A program made the position numbers and the translations under genes. Positions 40,466 through 47,392 of a stretch of DNA of 64,000 nucleotides are shown in pieces (position 1 is the first letter of the stretch; every line of letters begins with the position of its first letter). The DNA comes from Lactobacillus sp. ESL0679 (lineage in GTDB: Bacteria > Bacillota > Bacilli > Lactobacillales > Lactobacillaceae). The DNA lies in contig NZ_JAQTIG010000005.1 in the NCBI RefSeq assembly GCF_029433515.1, positions 62,001 to 126,000 of the forward strand. Direction: 5' to 3'. The notes under the pieces were generated by a model. It saw nothing but the letters and a program-made list of their open reading frames with translations. It did no database searches and was not told the DNA's origin.

Positions 40466-40993
40466 ATGATGAACTACAAATATTACGAAAAAAAACTAAA
40501 TGATGTAATAACAAAAAGTAGAATTGAAACGGGTATTGAAATAATTGCTTTCAACGTACTTGATGAAATTATTACGAATTATGGATTAACTTTATGTGCT
40601 ATTGATAGTATAACGAGTGATAATGAACCAAGGCTTAACACTGAGGGTGGTTTTTCTGATTTGGCAGTTGTTTCAAATGATTTTGAGTATGGAAACGTTA
40701 CTAATAGTGACAAAGCATATGGTTTTATTGAAGTAAAAGCACCATACACGAAAATTTCAAGTAATGATCCACAATTTATTGGGCAAGGAAATGATATAAG
40801 TAAGAAACATTCTCATATTTATAAAAACTTGTATACAAATGGATTGGTTTGGATATATCGTGGGAATAATTCTGAAAAATGGGAAATAAACCTAACTAAG
40901 TCGAAGATGACTAGTTCTGGTAGTACTAAGGTTGAAATACTTAAAAATGAATTTTTAGATTTACTAACTAAATTAAGAGCTATAAAGTGGTAG
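40466..40993 (+). CDS. Orphan protein with PD-(D/E)XK nuclease-like motif
   Basis: A 175-residue cytoplasmic protein of no recognised family. GGFSDLAVV followed about 26 residues later by YGFIEVKAPY gives the D...ExK pattern of restriction-endonuclease-fold proteins, and such stand-alone proteins occur in defence islands. AAAGGTGG at about 40447-40453 precedes two adjacent ATG codons. The gene ends 20 bases before a strong palindromic terminator. It could be a small nuclease or an inactive relative; no partner is obvious. Confidence 0.6.
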   Translation: MMNYKYYEKKLNDVITKSRIETGIEIIAFNVLDEIITNYGLTLCAIDSITSDNEPRLNTEGGFSDLAVVSNDFEYGNVTNSDKAYGFIEVKAPYTKISSNDPQFIGQGNDISKKHSHIYKNLYTNGLVWIYRGNNSEKWEINLTKSKMTSSGSTKVEILKNEFLDLLTKLRAIKW

Positions 40994-41013
40994 AGAGAGT
41001 AGAATAATAAATT

Positions 41014-41061
41014 AAAGATACTAATCTAGATTATGATAATTTAGATTAGTATCTTTTTGAC
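41014..41061. terminator. 43-base near-perfect palindrome ending in a T-run
   Basis: Arms at 41014-41034 and 41036-41056 are 21 bases with one mismatch (left arm opens AAAGATACTAATCTAG). TTTTT follows, so it should terminate the upstream gene. Its centre is closely related to the second palindrome 70 bases downstream. Confidence 0.75.
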
Positions 41062-41083
41062 TAAAAAATAAAGCTTACTTTTT

Positions 41084-41126
41084 AATTATACTAATTTAGA
41101 TTATAATAATCTAAATTAGTATAATT
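41084..41126. promoter_or_regulatory. Perfect 20-base inverted repeat upstream of the DUF234 ATPase gene
   Basis: The left arm AATTATACTAATTTAGATTA (41084-41103) is the exact reverse complement of 41107-41126 across a three-base gap. It contains several TATAAT-like steps and ends four bases before the ribosome site region of the ATPase gene. It shares the core ATACTAATYTAGATTA with the palindrome at 41014. It could be an operator overlapping a promoter, an RNA hairpin in the leader, or a mobile repeat unit. Confidence 0.7.
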
Positions 41127-41181
41127 TGCAGGAGTAAATAATGTTTGTTGGACGTAAAAAAGAATTAGCTGCCTTAGAAGA

Positions 41182-42525
41182 ATGTATGAGCAGAATAGAT
41201 TTCAAATGGCAATTGTCTATGGCAGAAGAAGAATTGGTAAAACTGCATTGCTGAATGAGTTCATTAAGGGCAAAAACTCGTTATTTTTCCCAGCTGAGGA
41301 AGTAAATGATTCACTTAATTTACAAAAGTTTTCGCGAATTTTAGGTGAGAAGCTTGGAATTAATAATTTTCCGACCGTAACGGATTGGGAAGAATTATTT
41401 GCAATAATTGATGAAAAATTTGCCCAATCACATTTAGTTTTAGTAATTGATGAGTATCCGTATGCGGCAACAGCTAATAAGTCGCTGAATTCGATTTTGC
41501 AACATATTATTGATTATCAATTTAAGCAAAGCAATATTTTCTTGATTTTGTGTGGGTCGTCAATGAGTTTTATGGAAAATCAGGTTTTAGGTAAAAAGAG
41601 CCCATTATTTGGTAGAAGAACTGGACAATTAAAAGTTAATCCATTAGATTATTACGATGCTGCTAAATTTTATCCTGCTGTTAGTAGTGAAGATAAAATT
41701 AAATATTACGCGTGCGTGGGTGGCACCCCATACTACCTGTCATTGATCAATCCTAAGTTAAGTTTTCACCAAAATATAACCAACCTATTTTTTAAGATGA
41801 CTGGTTATTTATTTAATGAAGGAACTTTGCTCATGAAGCAGGAATTTCGGGAGCCAGCCAATTATAATTCGGTGCTGCAGGCAATTGCTAGTGGAGCTAA
41901 CACACTGAATGAAATTGTTGGCTTCACGCGTTTAGAGAGCAGTGTGGCATCTCGATATTTAGTAACTTTACGCGAACTTAATTATGTTGAGCGAATTGTC
42001 CCATTTGGTGCAAATCCACTCAAGCGTAAAACTAGTCAGTATCAGATAACTGAGAACTTCTTAGCTTTCTGGTATCGGTATGTTTTTAGTGTGCGGGATG
42101 AAATTGAGCAAGGCAATGGCACGATTTATTCTATGGCTGCAATGCAGGATTTAAGTGATTTTGTTGGACCAATTTTTGAAGAAATTACTAGACAATACTT
42201 ACGAAGAATGAATATGGCCAAGCAACTGCCATTTATTGCTAAGACTTTTGGCAAATGGTGGGGCAAAGATAAAAAGGGCAACGTCCAAGAAATTGATGTA
42301 GTTGTGGAATCGTTGGATAGTAAAAAATTATTGATTGGTGAATGCAAATGGCGCGATCAATTCAAGGTTAAGCAAACAGTTGCGCGTTTGGCTGATCGTT
42401 CTGCAATCTTTGATAAACATACTTGCTACAAATATTTATTTACTAAGTTGCCAGTAGAGTTGCAAGATAAAGATGTAGTTAATGTGAGTGTCGAAGATTA
42501 TTTTGATGAAGGATTAGAAGAATAA
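41182..42525 (+). CDS. ATP-binding protein, archaeal ATPase/DUF234 family, with 5' frameshift
   Basis: 447 residues are readable from 41182. Walker A is YGRRRIGKT near the start, Walker B is LVLVIDEYPYAA, and LILCGSS is sensor-like. A winged-helix part follows, then a C-terminal DUF234/PD-(D/E)XK-like domain with EIDVVVES...LLIGECKW. The natural start is ATG 41141, which has AGGAG six bases upstream and encodes the conserved family opening MFVGRKKELAALEE in another frame. One missing A near 41181 would separate the two parts. Either the gene is broken, the base is a sequencing error, or translation reinitiates at 41182. The function of the family is unsettled. Confidence 0.75.
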   Translation: MYEQNRFQMAIVYGRRRIGKTALLNEFIKGKNSLFFPAEEVNDSLNLQKFSRILGEKLGINNFPTVTDWEELFAIIDEKFAQSHLVLVIDEYPYAATANKSLNSILQHIIDYQFKQSNIFLILCGSSMSFMENQVLGKKSPLFGRRTGQLKVNPLDYYDAAKFYPAVSSEDKIKYYACVGGTPYYLSLINPKLSFHQNITNLFFKMTGYLFNEGTLLMKQEFREPANYNSVLQAIASGANTLNEIVGFTRLESSVASRYLVTLRELNYVERIVPFGANPLKRKTSQYQITENFLAFWYRYVFSVRDEIEQGNGTIYSMAAMQDLSDFVGPIFEEITRQYLRRMNMAKQLPFIAKTFGKWWGKDKKGNVQEIDVVVESLDSKKLLIGECKWRDQFKVKQTVARLADRSAIFDKHTCYKYLFTKLPVELQDKDVVNVSVEDYFDEGLEE

Positions 42526-42704
42526 AATAGATTTCACATTGATTTTATGCATCTTAATTATTAGTTATAACTAAAAACTAAAGAGCACCTAGATTAGTCT
42601 ATAATGGCATGGTGATTTCCTGCTAATTTATTAATCAATATTGCTAGCGCTTACTGAAAAAAGTATAATTAATTGAAATAATTATTATGAAAGTGGGTTT
42701 TACA

Positions 42705-43184
42705 ATGAAAGCTAGAAAATTATTGAGTGTAATGATCACAGCAATAGTGCTGGTAATTATTGGATCAATAAATTTGACAAAGGTTCAGGCTAAGTATGTA
42801 GGGCATAATGCTACACCAACTGAATTAAGAGGAAACTGGTATAAGTATGAGGGCAACAATAAATGGACTCATGTAAAAATTACTAAGCACGCTTATATAA
42901 TAAATGGAAAAACAATTTGTAGCAGTAATAAAAAAGGCGTTAAAAAGTTATACGTAACCCAAAGTCAAGAACAAGGCGGTAAAGTTTATAATTTCAATAA
43001 ATTTAAATTTCATTATCAGGAAGTTGGCGTTAATTGGCTGTCAAAACGGAAGATACATGGTAAACGTGTAATGAAGAGCTACTACAATATGGGATATTTT
43101 CAAGTTTATACACGTAACAAATTGAAACATAAATATAACTATGAAGTTAATGGTAGTAAATATCTAAAACAACTAGGTAAGTAA
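42705..43184 (+). CDS. Small secreted protein of unknown function
   Basis: A 159-residue protein with a classical signal peptide (basic start, hydrophobic core, probable cleavage after KVQA). The mature part is basic and rich in Lys, Tyr and Asn, with one Cys visible (KTICSSNKKG), and the region ELRGNWYKYEGNNKWTHVKIT resembles small secreted lactobacillary proteins. The ATG at 42705 has AAAGTGGG seven bases upstream; the ATG at 42687 does not. No enzyme motif is seen. A TATAAT at 42600-42605 lies about 100 bases upstream. Confidence 0.7.
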   Translation: MKARKLLSVMITAIVLVIIGSINLTKVQAKYVGHNATPTELRGNWYKYEGNNKWTHVKITKHAYIINGKTICSSNKKGVKKLYVTQSQEQGGKVYNFNKFKFHYQEVGVNWLSKRKIHGKRVMKSYYNMGYFQVYTRNKLKHKYNYEVNGSKYLKQLGK

Positions 43185-43202
43185 TAATTGATAATATTTA
43201 TA

Positions 43203-43250
43203 GGAGCCTATTAAGTAGGAAAATTAATTCTTGTTTGGTAGGCTTTTTTT
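43203..43250 (+). terminator. Terminator after the small secreted protein gene
   Basis: AGCCTA at 43205 pairs with TAGGCT at 43239-43244, with further inner pairing, followed by seven T. The 237 bases between here and the next start have no ORF; they are AT-rich and contain a TATAAT at 43445-43450. Confidence 0.75.
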
Positions 43251-43487
43251 CTACCCAAAGTTAAGTATATTAAGAACTGAGTGTAGACTACAATAAGCGA
43301 TCATTATATATAGTATTTAAGAAGAGACAACAACGTAAATAAAACTTAATTTACTTATTTACTAAAAAATATTATAGAGCTTAAGATAAAAAATACTTTA
43401 TAGTTTAAATACATTGGTACCTATAACTAAAAAATAAGGTGGTCTATAATGGTAATATAGTTAGCTTTAAAATCGAGGTGCATAATA

Positions 43488-44981
43488 ATGAAGTATCTTG
43501 AGCAGTTACATGAATTCGCTGATAGATGGCGGAAAAACTTTAGTGATCCAGATATTGATTATCATGAATTAATTGATTTTAATTTCTATAATGATTGTGA
43601 TCGTTTGGGCTTTAAGATAAATAGTGCAGGTTTAGTGCTTAAATATGGAGATGCAATTTTTGATTATCAAGCGCTGGCTAAGACTGTAAGCAAAATCACT
43701 GATGTTAGTCAGTTAGGCTCACTTATTTTTGCGCGCTGGCAATATTTTCATAATTTGGAAAATAATCAGGCGCAACAAATTCTTAAATTTGAGAATAGAT
43801 CTTGGTTCCTGATTGCCTTAACACAATTGTGGAACTTAACTGTTAATGATTCGAGACTTTTTTATGGGCAGATCAGGCAGATGGAGCTGAATTCAAATCT
43901 TTTAGGTCTTAACTTTCAAGATAACACGCAAAGCAAACAAGTCTTGAATCTTGATGAATATGGTAATGTTCAATTTACTGCTTATAATTATGATGTTATG
44001 GCCAAGACTTACACTAAGGCTCAAAAAAGAAATTTTAAGATAAATCAAGATACTGCTCAGCATATTCTGTGGATGCTAGCGAATTATTTTAAACAAATTC
44101 ATGATGAAATTGTGACTACAGATGTGGGGAACTGGCAGTTAGAACTCACAAATACAGCTGGTCAGACATTTACGTTTTCTGGATCGTTAGATAGTTTTGG
44201 AGAAGAAAAATCTAGCTGGTCTAAATTATTGCGGATAGCCTTAAAAATGCCTGAGCTTGCAGCTTTTGATGGTGGTAAGAAGCCAGATAAAATAGACATA
44301 ATTTGTCTTGATTATCATCGCAATGACAAGATTAATTTTATCAAGACAGCTAATCATAAGCCTTTTTGGCTGCATTATCATGAAAAACTGTCAATTGATC
44401 GAAAAACAAAAACTCTTACATATTTTCAAAAATCCAGTAATGGTAATAGAGTTGAACAAAAATTTCGCTTGAATAGTAGCGTGACCAATCTTCTAGACAG
44501 TCTTGATCCTGAGGCGCTGTTTGCAAGTGGCGGCAGTAATTACTTTGATAGAAACAATCATTATCGCTTTACGATATCGTATCAACATGCGCAACCTCGA
44601 GTAATCAAAGGCGATTTTACTGAAGATGGATTGCCAGATGATTATCCAGATTTTGTAGAACGATTGCGGCACTTTATTAATTATCATGGTCAAGGTGGCT
44701 TACTTGATCATCTGTACTTTGGCCGCCCTAGCAAGCATCATGGTGACTATATCTTTTGTAGTGTGCGACTGCAGAAAAATTCGCCGAGCTATTATTATCT
44801 ATCTGACGACAAAAATATTTCAGTAGGTGATTGCGTTGTTGTGCCGGTTGGAGACGATGATCATGAACTGCATGGAATAGTCACTAAAGTGGAATATTTA
44901 AGGCGTAAAAAAGGACCATTTCCAATTGAAAAGACCAAGCACATTATTAGTAATGAGGGAGAATGGGAAGGTGAGTGGTGA
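43488..44981 (+). CDS. Uncharacterised protein, 497 residues, with small C-terminal beta domain
   Basis: No known family is recognised. The protein is cytoplasmic, without signal or membrane spans. The C-terminal 75 residues form a compact unit: YIFCSVRL..., YYYLSDDKNISVGDCVVVPVG, then GIVTKVEYLRRKKGPFPIEKTKHI, which looks like a small beta-barrel. The next gene is a diverged paralogue sharing this unit and the TEDGLPDDYPDFVERLRHFINY segment. GAGGTG precedes the ATG. The stop overlaps the next gene. Its place in a defence-like stretch is suggestive only. Confidence 0.75.
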   Translation: MKYLEQLHEFADRWRKNFSDPDIDYHELIDFNFYNDCDRLGFKINSAGLVLKYGDAIFDYQALAKTVSKITDVSQLGSLIFARWQYFHNLENNQAQQILKFENRSWFLIALTQLWNLTVNDSRLFYGQIRQMELNSNLLGLNFQDNTQSKQVLNLDEYGNVQFTAYNYDVMAKTYTKAQKRNFKINQDTAQHILWMLANYFKQIHDEIVTTDVGNWQLELTNTAGQTFTFSGSLDSFGEEKSSWSKLLRIALKMPELAAFDGGKKPDKIDIICLDYHRNDKINFIKTANHKPFWLHYHEKLSIDRKTKTLTYFQKSSNGNRVEQKFRLNSSVTNLLDSLDPEALFASGGSNYFDRNNHYRFTISYQHAQPRVIKGDFTEDGLPDDYPDFVERLRHFINYHGQGGLLDHLYFGRPSKHHGDYIFCSVRLQKNSPSYYYLSDDKNISVGDCVVVPVGDDDHELHGIVTKVEYLRRKKGPFPIEKTKHIISNEGEWEGEW

Positions 44982-46055
44982 CTTAAAGCGCATAACTATT
45001 TGTTCTGATCGAACTTCGCTACATTATGTTCCGCAACTTGGGGATGAAGTGCAGCAAATTGTCACGATTGAGAATGATGGCTATATTACTTTTGTTAGTA
45101 GTACATATGCTGGCCCTAATCAGGATTTGAAAAATGATTTTCGTAAAAATTATGTTATTAAAAAAGCTAAGGCCAAGCAGGTGATAGCAAAAATTTTGTC
45201 ATACTTTATCAAGCAAAATATCAAGCAATCTAATAATGAAACTGGTAGTTGGCAGCTGATATATGGCTTTGAAGGTAAAGAATTACTTGCTGGAAACTTT
45301 AGTATGAAGTTTACGGATATTTCTGACTATGTTAGAAAGCAAGTTGGAGTAAAATCCTATGTTTTGTTTGATGGCAGAAGAAGAACAAATAAGATTACTA
45401 GAATTGAAATTGACTATAATTCTTCTATTAATTTTAAAAGCAGCCAAGAAGTATTATGCGTAGAACATTTAATATTAGATCGTAGGAAGCATAGCTTTAA
45501 GATTTTTAAATCCTTTTTAGGTAGGAAAGAAGTGCAGAGTTATCATGATCGTCAAATCGCGATAATTTTTAGAAAATTAGATTTGATTGATTTGTTCGAT
45601 GATACTGATAATTGCCCTAATAGTGCAGTAATTGTAGATCAAAATTACATTATTACAGTTGATTATACAGAGAAGCCACAAAAAATAATTTCAGGCAGAT
45701 TTGATAAAAATGGATTGCCACAGGATTATTACAAGTTAGTTAAATACTTAAATGAATATGTAAGGTCTAGTGCCAGCATAGATGTTCTAAGTCCTGAAAA
45801 ATATAATTATGTCGATCCTAAAAGTGCGAAATATATGTTGTGTACTGTTGCTTATATGGAAAAGATAGTCGGTATAGGCAGTTTTTAGCTGATAATGATG
45901 ATTATCAGATAGGAGATATGGCTTGGGTGCCAGTGGGACCAAACTGTAAAAGTCAAACTGGCGAAATTACCAAGATTGAATATTATACAGCTAAGACTCT
46001 GTCAGTACCTTTGGTTAATTTAGAATATTTAATAGGTAAGTATGTTGATTTTTAG
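44971..46055 (+). pseudogene. Paralogue of the preceding protein, C-terminus displaced by a frameshift
   Basis: The first part (from GTG 44971, to a stop at 45888) aligns with the preceding protein by eye: ITVDYTEKPQKIISGRFDKNGLPQDYY matches FTISYQHAQPRVIKGDFTEDGLPDDYP. The final beta unit (FLADNDDYQIGDMAWVPVG, then GEITKIEYYTAKTLSVPL) continues in another frame to 46055. One extra A in the A-run at 45860-45863 would restore a single protein of about 360 residues. It could be a decayed gene, transcriptional slippage or a sequencing error. The N-terminus is shorter than in the neighbour. Confidence 0.65.
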
Positions 46056-46091
46056 GGAAGTAAGCATTAAAAATTAATCGAGGTAAGTTTA

Positions 46092-47282
46092 ATGTATTTA
46101 AGAGAAATAATTGAATATGAACTAAATATGCCTGAAGATGAATATCATGACTTTAAGCAAGAATGGTATATTCCTGAAAAAAGAGATGAAATGATTAAAG
46201 ACATTTTTAGCTTTGTAAATACTAGGCACCATAAGGATTGTTACTTGATTTTTGGAGTAACAGATAAAGAGCATAGAGTAATTGGCATTGAGAATGATGA
46301 AAATCGCTTAAATACGCAAAAATTAACTGATAAGATAAATTCTTTACCAATTGCTACTAATAGAATTCCAGAAGTTAAGGTTGAAACCCTTATCTTTGAA
46401 GAACATGAAGTTGATGTCTTAATAATTAAAAATACTGACATGGTTCCAGTATATTTAGAACAAAATAAGCAAATGAAAAAATGTAAGAAAGTTATCCATG
46501 CTGGTCAAATTTTTACAAGAGTAAATGATACAAATACGGCAATAAACTCTACGGCAAAAGATTACTTAGTTAGCGATTTGTGGAAAAAAAGATTTGGCTT
46601 AGATCTAAAGATAATTGATAAATATAAAATGAAATTAGAAGATATTAATAATTGGGAATATTTCGAATATGAAGAAAATAGTGGATTTATGTATGATATT
46701 GAACCAGATTATTGTATATATATTGAACGACCAGAAAATAGGGATTCATATATAAAAGCTGATTCGTTTTCTTTAGATCAATTTAGATCAAATTTAAGTT
46801 GGGTAAAATTGATTTTTAAATATAGAAATGTAATTGTTACTGAACTTGATGGAGGTTTCTTAGATGGATCAGGATTTTTATCAGTAATACCTGAGACAAG
46901 CATATTAGAATGTAATTATAATGAGAATTTATTATATAATTATATGTTAATGGATTCTCTAGCTTTTAAATTTGAAAAAATGATATTTTCAGGAAGCAAA
47001 GAAATATCTCCTGATGATAATGAAATTCAAAAGTTTTCTGATTGTGTGGTGGTTTTTAAAAATAATAGTGAAAAAGAGCTTGTTGAAGAAGGACTATTAG
47101 ATGAAATAGGAAAAATACAAGAAGAAATTAAAACTTCAGATAGAGAGATTAAGTCATACAAGCATAAAGTTAAAATTGGTACTGGAAAAGAATTTGAAAA
47201 AAATCAAATTGAGTCTCTAATAATTAAAAAGAAAACTTCGCAATTTATTGTGAAAAAAATGGATAAAGCATCTCATAATTAA
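46092..47282 (+). CDS. Schlafen AlbA_2 domain protein
   Basis: A 396-residue protein. The N-terminal 130 residues match the AlbA_2 (Schlafen-like) domain: EYHDFKQEW, then SFVNTRHHKDCYLIFGVTDKEHRVIGI, and GQIFTRVNDTNTAI near 150. The remainder is unassigned and ends in a Lys/Glu-rich helix that may be a coiled coil. Proteins of this type bind nucleic acid, and some cleave RNA or take part in phage defence. GAGGT precedes the ATG. It directly precedes the methyltransferase-helicase operon. Base composition is more AT-rich than in the core genes. Confidence 0.8.
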   Translation: MYLREIIEYELNMPEDEYHDFKQEWYIPEKRDEMIKDIFSFVNTRHHKDCYLIFGVTDKEHRVIGIENDENRLNTQKLTDKINSLPIATNRIPEVKVETLIFEEHEVDVLIIKNTDMVPVYLEQNKQMKKCKKVIHAGQIFTRVNDTNTAINSTAKDYLVSDLWKKRFGLDLKIIDKYKMKLEDINNWEYFEYEENSGFMYDIEPDYCIYIERPENRDSYIKADSFSLDQFRSNLSWVKLIFKYRNVIVTELDGGFLDGSGFLSVIPETSILECNYNENLLYNYMLMDSLAFKFEKMIFSGSKEISPDDNEIQKFSDCVVVFKNNSEKELVEEGLLDEIGKIQEEIKTSDREIKSYKHKVKIGTGKEFEKNQIESLIIKKKTSQFIVKKMDKASHN

Positions 47283-47392
47283 GAAGGCAATAATTGTTAA
47301 TTAAATTCAGGCATGAGGATATGTACTCTAATACTGATAGTCTAGTATAATAGATAATGAAGACTATTATATTAAAGCGCAGGAGACAATTA

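Noticed and set aside
45840..46055. Separate 71-residue gene
   Set aside because: It is the out-of-frame C-terminal unit of the preceding paralogue; it has no ribosome site of its own and matches the end of the neighbouring 497-residue protein.
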